NCBI RefSeq assembly: GCF_012932145.1
Contig: NZ_MWOK01000014.1
Coordinates: 34,459 to 98,458, forward strand
DNA length: 64,000 nucleotides
Reading direction: 5' to 3'
Origin: Acidovorax sp. SRB_14
GTDB taxonomy: Bacteria > Pseudomonadota > Gammaproteobacteria > Burkholderiales > Burkholderiaceae_C
The notes under the pieces are model-generated. The model was not told where the DNA came from. It was given only the letters and a program-made list of their open reading frames with translations, and did no database searches. Below are positions 11,253 through 20,208 of this stretch, piece after piece. Both the position numbers and the translations under genes were made by a program. Each line of letters starts with the position of its first letter. Position 1 is the stretch's first letter.

Positions 11253-11485
11253 TATAGCCAGGACGTTGGCGTGAGCGCTTGCTGCGGCGCAGGGGCCCAG
11301 TGGCACTTGCACCAGAGGCCCGGCACCGGACTTTCGTGGGAACGCGTCTGTTCTTGTCTTACGCACGCTGGCGTCTGCGTCTTACCGCGATCTCGGGCCG
11401 CTGTCCCTCCAATGCAGAGATGGCGCGGGGCCTGCCGCCGTGCGCCTTGAGAGTCCCTGGGCTTCAACTGCACGAAAGCCACGCC
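11253..11485. other. Intergenic region upstream of the NRAMP-like gene
   Basis: No gene, terminator or recognisable metal riboswitch could be supported here. It presumably carries the promoter of the downstream transporter. An in-frame extension of the transporter reading frame runs back to 11279 but reads as arginine-rich non-family sequence and is not accepted as coding. Confidence 0.4.
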
Positions 11486-12784
11486 ATGGCGGACACACGC
11501 CTTCCTGATCCGCAGCCGATCCCCACCGCCAGCGACGCATCCTGGCTGGACAAACTCGGTCCGGGCCTGGTCACGGGGGCGGCGGACGACGACCCCAGCG
11601 GCATCGCCACGTATTCGCAGGCCGGGGCGCAGTTCGGCTATGGGCTGCTGTGGAGCCTGCTGCTGACGTTCCCGCTGATGGTGGGCATCCAGATGATCAG
11701 CGCACGCATTGGCCGGGTCAGCGGCCACGGCCTGGCCACCAATGTGCGGCGGCATTACCCGGCCTGGCTGCTCTATGGCCTGGTATCGCTGCTGGTACTG
11801 GCCAATACCATCAACATTGCTGCCGACATCTCCGCCATGGCCGATGCCCTGAGGCTGCTGGTGGGTGGCAGCAGGCACCTGTATGTGGTTTTCTTTGGCG
11901 TGCTGTCGCTGCTGTTGCAGGTGTTCATTCCCTACAAACGCTATGTGCGGCTGCTCAAATGGCTGACCTTGGTGCTGCTGGCCTATGTCGCGACGGTGTT
12001 CACGGTGAAAATTCCTTGGGCGACGGTGCTACAGCACACCTTCCTGCCGCATCTCCAATGGCAACAGGACTACATCACCACCACGGTGGCGGTGTTCGGC
12101 ACCACCATCAGCCCGTATCTGTTCTTCTGGCAGGCGTCGCAAGAGGTCGAGGAAATGCACGCCCAACCGCGCGCGCGGGCGCTGAAAGACACCCTGGCAC
12201 AGGCCGGCGACCAACTGCGCCGGATCAAGCTCGATACCTTGATCGGCATGGCTTTCTCCAACCTGGTCGCCTTTTCCATCGTCCTGACCACGGCCTTGAC
12301 GCTGCATGCGCATGGTGTCACCGACATCCAGACCTCGGCCCAGGCCGCCACGGCTTTGCGGCCCATCGCCGGCGAATTTGCCTTTCTGCTGTTCACGGTC
12401 GGCATCGTCGGCACCGGCCTGCTGGCGGTGCCGGTGCTCGCCGGCTCGGCCGCCTACGCGGTGGCCGGGACGTTCCACTGGAAGAGCAGCCTGGAGAGCA
12501 AGCCGATGGCCGCCAAAGGCTTCTACGGCATCATTGCCATGGCCACGCTGGTCGGCGTGGGAATGGGCTTGACGTCCATCGACCCGATCAAGGCCCTGTT
12601 TTGGAGCGCCGTGCTCAACGGCGTCATCTCGCTGCCCATCATGGTCGTCATGATGCTGATGGCCGTGCGCAGCGACATCATGGGCGCGCTGGTGCTGGGT
12701 GCCGGTCTCAAAGCCCTCGGCTGGCTGTGCACCGGCGTGATGGCGGTGGCGGTGCTGGCCATGCTGGTCACGATGGCGATGTGA
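11486..12784 (+). CDS. NRAMP-related divalent metal transporter with altered metal-site motifs
   Basis: Multi-pass membrane protein of 432 residues, the usual NRAMP (SLC11) length, beginning MADTRLPDP. Helix 1 reads DDDPSGIATYSQAG where canonical Mn/Fe transporters have DPGN. Helix 6 reads TTISPYLFFWQ where the canonical motif is MPH. The aspartate is kept, but the asparagine and methionine ligands are not. NRAMP-related Mg2+ transporters also have a changed site, so Mg2+ or another ion rather than Mn2+/Fe2+ is possible; that is inference. The gene stands alone and is divergent from cho. No regulator is adjacent. Confidence 0.87.
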   Translation: MADTRLPDPQPIPTASDASWLDKLGPGLVTGAADDDPSGIATYSQAGAQFGYGLLWSLLLTFPLMVGIQMISARIGRVSGHGLATNVRRHYPAWLLYGLVSLLVLANTINIAADISAMADALRLLVGGSRHLYVVFFGVLSLLLQVFIPYKRYVRLLKWLTLVLLAYVATVFTVKIPWATVLQHTFLPHLQWQQDYITTTVAVFGTTISPYLFFWQASQEVEEMHAQPRARALKDTLAQAGDQLRRIKLDTLIGMAFSNLVAFSIVLTTALTLHAHGVTDIQTSAQAATALRPIAGEFAFLLFTVGIVGTGLLAVPVLAGSAAYAVAGTFHWKSSLESKPMAAKGFYGIIAMATLVGVGMGLTSIDPIKALFWSAVLNGVISLPIMVVMMLMAVRSDIMGALVLGAGLKALGWLCTGVMAVAVLAMLVTMAM

Positions 12785-12914
12785 GCGCGCGACGGCCGGC
12801 ACCCGGATAGGCGCCGGGCCCCGCGACATGGCGTGCGGTGGGGAGCAACGGCCGGCGGATGTCGAACCGGGCATCTTCGGGCGGCACGGGCTGTGCGCCC
12901 GCGCCGCCGGCGCT

Positions 12915-13250
12915 TCACGGGCGGTCGGGCTCCACCGGGCCGGGCGTGCCGGGTGGGGCGGGCTCGGGGGGCTGCACGGGCTTGCCGACGTTGTGCGCCT
13001 CGCGCCCGGCGTCGGTGTCGACCAGGCCGCGTTGCACATCGCGGTAGGCCTGCTGGATGTCGGCGCTGGGAATGCCGTCGGTCATGCCGACCGACTGGTC
13101 GCGTTCGTGCGGCAGCTTGGGCAGGCGGGTGCCTTCGGGGGGCGTGGCGTCGGCCCCGCCGGATGGCGCGTCCGGCGTTTTCTGCGTGGTGTCGACGCTG
13201 CGCTGCGCGGGTGCGGGCGTTGCGGGACGGTGCGGATCTTGCGGCGACAT
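12915..13250 (-). CDS. Conserved small hypothetical protein (proline-rich, charged)
   Basis: 111 residues from the ATG at 13250, which has AGGAG 8 bases upstream. It is rich in Pro, Ala, Asp and Thr, with no signal peptide or membrane segment. The middle stretch PEGTRLPKLPHERDQSVGM, followed by QQAYRDVQRGLVDTD, resembles a short uncharacterised protein I recall from other Comamonadaceae. Function unknown. It is transcribed divergently from dinG with a 167-base spacer. Confidence 0.72.
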   Translation of the reverse strand: MSPQDPHRPATPAPAQRSVDTTQKTPDAPSGGADATPPEGTRLPKLPHERDQSVGMTDGIPSADIQQAYRDVQRGLVDTDAGREAHNVGKPVQPPEPAPPGTPGPVEPDRP

Positions 13251-13417
13251 GGCGCGGCTCCTCGGAAGGGGGATGGTCGGAACATCGTAAAAGGCCAGCG
13301 CCGCCACCACTGTAGGCCGGTGGCCCGCGCGCGCGACGGCCCCCGCCACGCTGGCAGGCCCCTCGTCAGAAGCCACACGGCGCCAGCCCCTGCGCGGCCA
13401 TGCCAAACTCCCGCCCC

Positions 13418-15604
13418 ATGTCTTCTACAGAATGGGCCCACGCGGCTCTGCAGTCGTTTGATGCGGTGGTGCAGTCCACCGAGGGATTCCGCGGCCGCGC
13501 CGGCCAGCGCAGCATGGCCGAGCAGGTGGCGCAGGCCTTCAGCACGGCCGAGCTGGGCAAGCCCGAGGACGAGGACACGCAGCCGGTGCGCGCGATCACC
13601 GTGATCCAGGCCGGCACGGGCGTGGGCAAGTCGCTGGCCTACTGCGCGCCGGCGATCGCGCTGGCGCTCGCGCGCGGCACGCGCGTGCTGATCTCGACCG
13701 CCACGGTGGCACTGCAGGAACAGCTGGTGAACAAGGACCTGCCGGCGCTGGCCGCGCAGCTGCCCCAGCCGTTCAAGTTTGCCCTGGCCAAGGGGCGCGG
13801 GCGCTATGTCTGCAAGCTCAAGCTCGAGCGCCTGGCGGGCACGGGCGAGGCGCACGACGAGGCCGACGACGACCTGTTCCCCGAAGAGGCCGCCGCCGCG
13901 CGCCCGCAGCACGAGACCGAGGCGCGCATCCAGTTCTATTCCGGCATGGCACGGGCGCTGGCGCACGGCGCCTGGGACGGCGACCGCGACACGCTCGACA
14001 CCCCGCCCGAGCCCGAGGTCTGGAGCCCCGTGGCAGCCGAGGGCGCGAGCTGCACCGGCAAGCACTGCCCGGTGTTTTCGCAGTGCACCTATTACGACAA
14101 GCGCAAGGAGCTGGTCGGCGCGCAGGTTATCGTCGCCAACCACGACCTGCTGCTGTCGTCGCTGGGCGCGCGCATGCTGCCCGAGCTCGACAACTGCCTG
14201 CTGGTGCTCGACGAGGCGCACCACCTGCCGGCCACGGCGCTCGACCAGTTCGCCTGCAGCATGGACCTGAGTCGCCTGACCTGGATCGACCGCCTGGCCA
14301 GCCGCGGCCTGCGCATCGGCCAGTTGGTCGAGGTCGGCGACGTGGCCGACATTCCGCGCCACGCGAGCCAGTTGCGCCAGGGCCTGCAGGACCTGGCCCG
14401 GCTGGTGATGGACCTGTATGGCGAGGCGCTGCGCCATCCGCCCAGCGGCTGGGGGTCTGGCCCGGGCCGCACGCGCGTGCCCGATGCGCGCATGCCATCT
14501 CGCGTGCGCGTGCCCGGCGGCGTGCTGCCCGAGGCGCTGGTCGAGCCGCTGGGCCAGCTCGCGCACCATGCGGCGGGCTTTCTCGAATGCCTGCGCGCGA
14601 TCAGCAAGGCGCTGCGCGCCGAGATGCGCGACAAGCCCGACGAGGCGCGCCGCCTGTCGGCGCTGTACGCGCAGATCGGCATGCTCGCGCCGCGGCTCGA
14701 AGCCGTGCACGCCACGGCGCAGCTGCTGTTGCAGGACGCGCCCGAGGGCGCGGTGCCGGCCGCGAAATGGTTCACGCTCGAGGTCGACGGCGACTTCATC
14801 GTCGTCAAGGCGCACGCCAGCCCCATTCTGCCCGGCGCGACGCTGCGCCAGCACCTGTGGGGCGCGGTGCGCGGCGCGGTGCTGACCTCGGCCACACTGA
14901 CAAGTTGCGGTAATTTCGACTTCTTTATGCGCGAATCGGGACTGTACGGCGACGATGCCGCCACCACGCTCGAGGTGCCGAGCCCGTTCGACTACGCCGC
15001 GCAAGGCACGCTGATCGCCGCCGAAACCCATGCCGACCCGAAGAACGCCCAGGCCTTCACCGCCGAAATGGTCGATGCGCTGATGGGCGACCTGGCGCGG
15101 GTCGAATACGGCGCGCTGGTGCTGTTCACCTCGCGCGAGCAACTGCGCCAGGCGGTCGATGCCCTGCCGACCGCCATGCGCCCCCTGGTGCTGGTGCAGA
15201 CCGCGCTGCCGCGCACCCAGCTGCTGGCGCGCCACCGCGAGCGCGTGGCGGCCGGGCAGCCGTCCATCATCTTCGGCATGCAGTCGTTCGGCGAAGGGCT
15301 CGATCTGCCCGGGCGGCTGTGCGAGTCGGTGTTCATCACCAAGCTGCCGTTCGCGCCGCCAGACGACCCCGTGGGCGAGGCGCGCGCCGAGTGGCTGCGC
15401 GCCGTCGGGCGCGACCCGTTCAGCGAGCTGGTGGTGCCGGCCACGGCGATCCGCCTGGCGCAGTGGGCCGGCCGCGCGATCCGCACCGAGGAGGACCAGG
15501 CGCACGTCTATTGCTACGACCGGCGCCTGACGCGCACCCACTATGGCCAGCGCCTGCTCAAGGGCCTGCCGCCGTTCACGCTGGTGCAGCGCGCCGCCGC
15601 CTGA
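13418..15604 (+). CDS. dinG: ATP-dependent DNA helicase DinG (XPD-like, Fe-S)
   Basis: Superfamily 2 5'-3' helicase that unwinds R-loops and recombination intermediates. 728 residues (E. coli 716). Walker A GTGVGKS (~67); four-cysteine iron-sulphur region including EGASCTGKHCPVFSQC (~207-222); Walker B/DEAH box LVLDEAHHLP (~262); C-terminal helicase motif in SFGEGLDLPG and the arginine finger region WAGRAIRTEEDQ. The start at 13418 (MSSTEWAHAAL) is preferred to an ATG six codons earlier because family members begin at this residue as I recall; neither has a clear ribosome site. No LexA-like box was found upstream, although E. coli dinG is SOS-regulated. Confidence 0.93.
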   Translation: MSSTEWAHAALQSFDAVVQSTEGFRGRAGQRSMAEQVAQAFSTAELGKPEDEDTQPVRAITVIQAGTGVGKSLAYCAPAIALALARGTRVLISTATVALQEQLVNKDLPALAAQLPQPFKFALAKGRGRYVCKLKLERLAGTGEAHDEADDDLFPEEAAAARPQHETEARIQFYSGMARALAHGAWDGDRDTLDTPPEPEVWSPVAAEGASCTGKHCPVFSQCTYYDKRKELVGAQVIVANHDLLLSSLGARMLPELDNCLLVLDEAHHLPATALDQFACSMDLSRLTWIDRLASRGLRIGQLVEVGDVADIPRHASQLRQGLQDLARLVMDLYGEALRHPPSGWGSGPGRTRVPDARMPSRVRVPGGVLPEALVEPLGQLAHHAAGFLECLRAISKALRAEMRDKPDEARRLSALYAQIGMLAPRLEAVHATAQLLLQDAPEGAVPAAKWFTLEVDGDFIVVKAHASPILPGATLRQHLWGAVRGAVLTSATLTSCGNFDFFMRESGLYGDDAATTLEVPSPFDYAAQGTLIAAETHADPKNAQAFTAEMVDALMGDLARVEYGALVLFTSREQLRQAVDALPTAMRPLVLVQTALPRTQLLARHRERVAAGQPSIIFGMQSFGEGLDLPGRLCESVFITKLPFAPPDDPVGEARAEWLRAVGRDPFSELVVPATAIRLAQWAGRAIRTEEDQAHVYCYDRRLTRTHYGQRLLKGLPPFTLVQRAAA

Positions 15605-15629
15605 TTTTTTGCACTGAGAGAGGAACCCC

Positions 15630-15983
15630 ATGCCCCACACCACCCCCGCCTGCCCGCAATGCGGCCAGGAGAACACCTACCCCGACGCCGACCACTTCAT
15701 CTGCCCCGACTGCGCGCACGAATGGCCGCAGGCGGCCGCGCCCGACAGCGATGAAGCCGCCGCTGACGGCGGTGTGCGCGACGCCCACGGCAACCCGCTG
15801 CAGGACGGCGACGCCGTGATCCTGGTGAAGGACCTCAAGGTCAAGGGCGCATCGTCGGTGCTCAAGAAGGGCACGAAGGTCAAGGGCATCCGCCTCGTCG
15901 ATGGCGCCGACGGCCACAACGTGGACTGCAAGACCGAGCTGGGCAGCCTGCTGCTCAAATCCGAGTTCCTGAAAAAGGCCTGA
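15630..15983 (+). CDS. yjdM: Zinc-ribbon protein YjdM (PhnA family)
   Basis: 117-residue cytosolic protein. The N-terminal zinc ribbon has two CxxC pairs (CPQCG at 8-12, CPDCA at 26-30). The C-terminal SH3-like half contains the hallmark [15 protein letters not shown] and ends [10 protein letters not shown]. The family is often annotated as alkylphosphonate utilisation protein PhnA, though no phosphonate genes are near and the biochemical role is unsettled. An AGAGAGGA ribosome site precedes the ATG. It follows dinG by 25 bases, so it may be read through from it. Confidence 0.9.
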   Translation: MPHTTPACPQCGQENTYPDADHFICPDCAHEWPQAAAPDSDEAAADGGVRDAHGNPLQDGDAVILVKDLKVKGASSVLKKGTKVKGIRLVDGADGHNVDCKTELGSLLLKSEFLKKA

Positions 15984-15998
15984 GCGCCCGTCTGGAAC

Positions 15999-16052
15999 GC
16001 AAAAAAGAGAGCTGCCATCGCTTGTGGGACAAGGGCTGGAGCCCCAAAAGCC
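15999..16052 (+). repeat. Comamonadaceae-type interspersed repeat, copy 2
   Basis: AAAAAAGAGAGCTGCCATCG, then CTTGTGGGACAAGGGCTGGA and GCCCCAAAAG, follow the family pattern (A-tract, AGCTGCCAGCGCTT, spacer, AAGCGCTGGAGGCC, AAA/TTT). It lies between yjdM and the PPOX gene. Confidence 0.65.
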
Positions 16053-16174
16053 ATGGAACCGGCAGGCACGCTGTGGGACAGGCCCCACAGCGCGCCGCGT
16101 GCTCTACCGACGCCTGCGCCCCGGGGGCCAGACCTACAGTGAATGCCCGACATTTAACTTCTGGAGTCCCCACC

Positions 16175-16678
16175 ATGAGCAACGACAAGCCCGCGCAGCA
16201 GACCCTGTGGGACCTCATCAAGGACATCCGCTTTGGCATGCTGACCCACCGCAGCACCAGCGGCGTGCTGCATGCCCATCCGCTGACGACGCAAAACAAG
16301 GCGATCGACGAGCATTCGGAGCTGTATTTCTTCCTTCCCAAGCAGGGCGAGCTGTACGAACAGCTGCAGACCGACGGCCAGGTCAACGTGTCGTACGCCG
16401 ACCCGGGCGCCGACAGCTATGTGTCGCTGTCCGGCCACGCGCGTTTCAGCGAGGACCAGGCCAAGAAAGAGCAACTGTGGACGCCCATGGCCAAGGCCTG
16501 GTTTCCCGATGGCGTGACCGACCCGAACCTGGCGCTGCTGGTCGTCAAGATCGACCACGCCGAGTACTGGGACGTCGACGACAGCAAGATGGTGCAGCTG
16601 TTCAAGATGGCCAAGGCGGCCGTCACGAGTCAAGCGCCCACCGGGCTGGGCGAGCACAAAGCACTCGACCTGCCCTGA
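16175..16678 (+). CDS. Pyridoxamine 5'-phosphate oxidase-fold protein (general stress protein 26-like)
   Basis: 167 residues, split-barrel flavin-binding fold. The N-terminal stretch LIKDIRFGMLTH and the HPLTTQN segment are typical of the GSP26/COG3871 group, whose members bind FMN or F420 and are often stress-induced. The C-terminus has the conserved DHAEYWDVDDSKMVQLFKMA. The start is the ATG at 16175; GGAG sits 10 bases upstream, and an open frame extending further up reads as non-family sequence. The reaction is unknown. Confidence 0.87.
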   Translation: MSNDKPAQQTLWDLIKDIRFGMLTHRSTSGVLHAHPLTTQNKAIDEHSELYFFLPKQGELYEQLQTDGQVNVSYADPGADSYVSLSGHARFSEDQAKKEQLWTPMAKAWFPDGVTDPNLALLVVKIDHAEYWDVDDSKMVQLFKMAKAAVTSQAPTGLGEHKALDLP

Positions 16679-16879
16679 GCTGAGGCGGCCGTGCGAGGGG
16701 GCTGCGCGCAGGGCGCCGGTCCGGGTGGTTCGGGGCAGGGACGGCTGAGGCCGGCTGACGGGTTCCGGCGGACGGACGGGCTCCTCGACACCAACTCCCA
16801 AGCGGCCGCTAAAGGCAGTGGCCATCGCGGTTCCATTTGGGCATTTTTTTGCCACCATGGCCTTGAATAACTCTGCACA

Positions 16880-16895
16880 CCATCCATATGGATGG
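16880..16895. promoter_or_regulatory. Perfect 16-bp palindrome, likely operator of the RHH regulator
   Basis: CCATCCATATGGATGG is its own reverse complement and sits 15 bases before the ATG of a ribbon-helix-helix regulator. A possible promoter (TTGAAT at 16863-16868, TATGGA at 16887-16892, 18-base spacer) overlaps it. Autoregulation through this site is a reasonable inference. Confidence 0.6.
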
Positions 16896-16910
16896 CACAA
16901 GGAGTTTTAT

Positions 16911-17336
16911 ATGAACAATGTGCTGCCCCTGGCGGGCGTCCGCGGCAAGGTCGCGGAATCTGAAAAGGTCACCGTGAACCTCGGTTTCGTCGACCTCGGC
17001 CACATCGATCTGCTGGTGGCCGAGGGCTTCTACAGCAATCGCACCGACTTCATCCGCACGGCCATCCGCAACCAGCTGTCGACGCAGGCGGACGCGGTGC
17101 GCCAGGTGGTGGCCCGCAAGATGCTGGTGCTGGGCCTGCAGCGCTTTGGCCGCGCCGACCTCGAGGCCGTGCAGGCCGCCGGCGAGACGCTGGAGATCCG
17201 CGTGCTCGGCCTGGCCAGCATCGACGCCGACGTGCCCGCCGCACTGGCGCAGGCGACGATTGCGTCGGTCACGGTGCTCGGCGCTTTCCATGCCAGTCCC
17301 GCGGTCAAGGCCGCGCTGGCCGGCCGCATTGGCTGA
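16911..17336 (+). CDS. CopG/RHH-type transcriptional regulator
   Basis: 141 residues. The N-terminal ribbon-helix-helix DNA-binding segment is visible (EKVTVNLGFVDLGHIDLLV, then the helix EGFYSNRTDFIRTAIRNQL). The C-terminal part is of unknown fold. AAGGAG is 6 bases before the ATG. The next gene, a PHB-depolymerase-like esterase, follows after 18 bases, and this pairing is frequent in Comamonadaceae by recollection. The protein probably controls the two-gene operon through the palindrome at 16880-16895. Target and inducer are unknown. Confidence 0.82.
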   Translation: MNNVLPLAGVRGKVAESEKVTVNLGFVDLGHIDLLVAEGFYSNRTDFIRTAIRNQLSTQADAVRQVVARKMLVLGLQRFGRADLEAVQAAGETLEIRVLGLASIDADVPAALAQATIASVTVLGAFHASPAVKAALAGRIG

Positions 17337-17354
17337 ACCGACAAGGAGCCCGCC

Positions 17355-18572
17355 ATGGACTGGAATGTCAACCTCCAAAGCATGATCGACGACGCCACCG
17401 CCCTCGTGCGCAGCGGCCAGGTCGGTGAAGCCACGCGCGCCATCCAGCGCGCGCTCGGTGGCGCTGCGCCCCTGGACGCGGCCACAGCGGGCGCGCCGCC
17501 CCACAGCAGCCTGCTGCCCGCGGCCGGCGCCCACATGCCCGCGCCGCGCAAGGGCCGGCGCAGCGCGCCCAGCGCCGACGTGGAGGACGCCGTCGTCATC
17601 GAGCGCGGCACGGCGCGGACCTCCACGCCCCCACGGCCGGCGGATGCGGGCCACGCCACCCAGCCCGTGGGCACCTTCCTCGATGTGGCGTTCGCACACG
17701 CCGGCGCCCAGCACCACTACCATTTGTACGTTCCGCCCGGCGCGGCCGCCCGCGCGCCCCTGCCGCTGGTGCTGATGCTGCACGGCTGCACGCAGAACCC
17801 CGAAGACTTCGCCACCGGCACCGGCATGAACACGGCCGCCGCGCAGGCCCCCGCGCTGGTGCTCTACCCGACGCAGCCGCACAGCGCCAATCCGCACGGC
17901 TGCTGGAACTGGTTCCGCCCCGAGAACCAGCGGCGCGGCGCGGGCGAACTGGCCCTGCTGGAGGCCATGGTGCACGACGTGATCGCGCGCCATGCGGTCG
18001 ACCCGCAGCGCATCTACGTCGCCGGCCTGTCCGCCGGGGGCGCCATGGCCGCGCTGCTGGCGCGCGAGTACCCCGACCTGTTCGCCGCGGTGGGCGTGCA
18101 TTCGGGCCTGCAGGCCGGCGCCGCACACAACATGATGGCCGCGCTCTCGGCCATGCACAACGGCGCCAAGCCGGGGCCCGTGGCGCGCCCCGCCGGGCTC
18201 CCCAGCCACGGCCCGGCCATTCCCATCATCGTGTTCCACGGCGATGCCGATGAGACCGTGCACGCGCGCAACGGCGAGCAGCTGATCGCCGCCGCGCTGG
18301 CGGCGGCCACGCGCGCCGGCACGCCGGTGCGCCACGCGATGGAAACCGGGCGTGCGCCCGGCGGCGGACGCTACACGCGCACGGTGTACCGACACGTGGA
18401 CGGCGACCCGGCCCACGCTCCCGGCCCCGTGGTCGCAGAGCACTGGCAGCTGCACGGCGCCGGCCATGCCTGGGCCGGCGGCGACGCGCGCGGCAGCCAC
18501 ACCGATCCGCGCGGCGTGAACGCGACGCGCGAGATGCTGCGCTTCTTTCTGGAGCACCCCAAGGCGCAGTGA
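17355..18572 (+). CDS. PHB depolymerase-family esterase
   Basis: Alpha/beta hydrolase of 405 residues related to extracellular PHB depolymerases and feruloyl esterases. Oxyanion region LMLHGCTQNPEDFATGTGMN; lipase box GLSAGG with the nucleophile serine (~225); catalytic aspartate in HGDADETV (~298); catalytic histidine in GAGHAWAGG (~371). The first ~110 residues are Ala/Pro-rich, low-complexity and lack a clear signal peptide. It probably hydrolyses short polyhydroxyalkanoate or aryl esters. It lies in an operon with the RHH regulator upstream. Confidence 0.9.
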   Translation: MDWNVNLQSMIDDATALVRSGQVGEATRAIQRALGGAAPLDAATAGAPPHSSLLPAAGAHMPAPRKGRRSAPSADVEDAVVIERGTARTSTPPRPADAGHATQPVGTFLDVAFAHAGAQHHYHLYVPPGAAARAPLPLVLMLHGCTQNPEDFATGTGMNTAAAQAPALVLYPTQPHSANPHGCWNWFRPENQRRGAGELALLEAMVHDVIARHAVDPQRIYVAGLSAGGAMAALLAREYPDLFAAVGVHSGLQAGAAHNMMAALSAMHNGAKPGPVARPAGLPSHGPAIPIIVFHGDADETVHARNGEQLIAAALAAATRAGTPVRHAMETGRAPGGGRYTRTVYRHVDGDPAHAPGPVVAEHWQLHGAGHAWAGGDARGSHTDPRGVNATREMLRFFLEHPKAQ

Positions 18573-18632
18573 CGCGCCGCGCGCGGCCGCCCGCGGAGGG
18601 CGCCCGCCGGCGCGTGCGGGGACAATGGCGCC

Positions 18633-19268
18633 ATGCCTTCACCCATCGCCGTCATCGACTTCGAAACCACCGGCATCTCGCCCGGCCAGGGCGCACGCGC
18701 CACCGAGGTGGCCATCGTGCTGCTGCAGGGCGGCCGGGTGGTGGACCGCTTCCAGAGCCTGATGCGGACCGGCGCCTGGATTTCCCCGTTCATCACCCAG
18801 CTCACCGGCATCACCAACGCCATGGTCGCGGCCGCGCCCGAAGCGACCGCGGTGGTGCGCGAGGCCGCGCGCTTCGTCGGCGCGGCGCCGATGGTGGCGC
18901 ACAACGCGGCGTTCGACCGCAGGTTCTGGCAGGCCGAGCTGGCGCTGGCGGACCTGCCCGCGCCGCAGCCGTTCGCCTGCACCGTGCTGCTGTCGCGCCG
19001 GCTGTACCCGCAGGCGCCCAGCCACCGGCTCGGCGTACTGGTCGACTACCACGGACTGCCGCGCACCGGCGCCGCCCACCGCGCGCTGGCCGATGCCGAG
19101 ATGGCCGCCGCGCTGCTGGCGCGCATGCAGCACGACCTGCGCACGCGCTGGGGCGTGGCAGCCCCCGACCACGCGCTGCTGGTGGCCTTGCAGCGCTGCG
19201 CGCGGCCGGCCGTGGGGGCGCTGCTGGCGCGCCACGCGGCGGCGCCGGTGCCCCCCGCGGCGGCCTGA
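18633..19268 (+). CDS. DnaQ-like 3'-5' exonuclease
   Basis: 211-residue DEDD-family exonuclease. Exo I: VIDFETTGISPG (Asp9, Glu11); Exo II: HNAAFDRRFW (~88); Exo III: HRALADAEMAAAL (~149) with the catalytic His and Asp of the DEDDh type. Such stand-alone proteins resemble the epsilon proofreading subunit and may act in repair or replication; it is not the dnaQ of the core polymerase on this evidence. The gene starts 60 bases after the esterase stop. Confidence 0.88.
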   Translation: MPSPIAVIDFETTGISPGQGARATEVAIVLLQGGRVVDRFQSLMRTGAWISPFITQLTGITNAMVAAAPEATAVVREAARFVGAAPMVAHNAAFDRRFWQAELALADLPAPQPFACTVLLSRRLYPQAPSHRLGVLVDYHGLPRTGAAHRALADAEMAAALLARMQHDLRTRWGVAAPDHALLVALQRCARPAVGALLARHAAAPVPPAAA

Positions 19269-19417
19269 ACCGGCGTTATCAGCCCGGGCCCCCGGCGCCC
19301 CGATTGACCGCGCTGGCGGTGCGCCATGCGCGGCGCGCGCCGCCGGGCCGCGCCCAAGCTGCGAAGATGGCTGCGGCATGCGCCCCGCCCAGCGGGCGCA
19401 TCTTGGGTGCCACCACC

Positions 19418-19472
19418 ATCAAAAAAGTGAACTGCCAGCGCATGCTGCACCAGCGCCGGAGCCACTTTTCAT
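19418..19472 (+). repeat. Comamonadaceae-type interspersed repeat, copy 3
   Basis: ATCAAAAAAGTGAACTGCCA, then GCGCATGCTGCACCAGCGCC and GGAGCCACTTTT, reproduce the consensus in order. It lies in the otherwise featureless 262-base gap between the exonuclease and methyltransferase genes. Confidence 0.65.
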
Positions 19473-19530
19473 TGCATATCCTCTTGTCCCAACTCCTCCG
19501 ACACGCACACCGCACGCCGCGCCTGGCCTG

Positions 19531-20208
19531 ATGCCCGGCTACCTCCTCAAATTCGAAAGCATCGCCGTGCGCGGCGTGGACAACCTCGCGATCCGCTCGC
19601 TGCGCGACCACCAGCAATTTTCCGACCCGCTGGGCGCGGCGCAGCGCCTGGGCATTTCGTCGGCGGCCTGGCCGCTTTTCGGGCTGCTGTGGCCCTCGGG
19701 CCTGCACATGGCCGAGCGCATGGCGCTGCACCCGGTCACGCCGGGCGAGCGCATCCTCGAGATCGGCTGCGGCCTGGCGCTGGCCAGCCTGGTGGCCCAT
19801 CGGCGCGGCGCCGATGTGACAGCCAGCGACTGCCACCCGCTGGCCGGCGACTTCCTGCGCGAGAACCTGCGCCTGAACCGGATGTCGCCCATGCCCTACC
19901 GCCACGGCCAGTGGGGCGTGCCCGCAGACGCCGGCGCCGCCGGCCAAGTGCAGGGCCTGTTCGACCTGGTGCTGGGCAGCGACCTGCTGTACGAGCGCGA
20001 CGAAGATGGAACGCTCGCGCGCTTCATCGGCGCGCACACCGCGCCCGGCGGGCAGGTCTGGATCATCGACCCCGACCGCGGCAACCGCCCGGCCTTCACG
20101 CGCCGCATGGCGGCGCAGGGCTTTGGCCTGCGCGAAGAGCGCCTGCAGCGCCCTGCCGAAGCGGGCATGGCCGCCTACAAGGGGCGGGTGCTGGTCTACG
20201 GGCGCTGA
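19531..20208 (+). CDS. SAM-dependent methyltransferase
   Basis: 225 residues. SAM-binding motif I reads ILEIGCGLALASLVAHRRG (~73-91), followed by an acidic motif II (VTASDCHPLA) and a DLVLGSDLLYERDE motif IV-like stretch (~150). This layout is that of the METTL-like class I methyltransferases that modify protein lysines or small amines. The gene ends 13 bases inside the convergent membrane-protein gene. The substrate is unknown. Confidence 0.85.
   Translation: MPGYLLKFESIAVRGVDNLAIRSLRDHQQFSDPLGAAQRLGISSAAWPLFGLLWPSGLHMAERMALHPVTPGERILEIGCGLALASLVAHRRGADVTASDCHPLAGDFLRENLRLNRMSPMPYRHGQWGVPADAGAAGQVQGLFDLVLGSDLLYERDEDGTLARFIGAHTAPGGQVWIIDPDRGNRPAFTRRMAAQGFGLREERLQRPAEAGMAAYKGRVLVYGR

Noticed and set aside
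11253..11485. Metal riboswitch ahead of the NRAMP-like gene
   Set aside because: Could not match the conserved yybP-ykoY or M-box cores by eye.
13082..15676. An 864-codon open frame antisense to dinG
   Set aside because: Same reason: compositional shadow; dinG on the plus strand has all helicase motifs.
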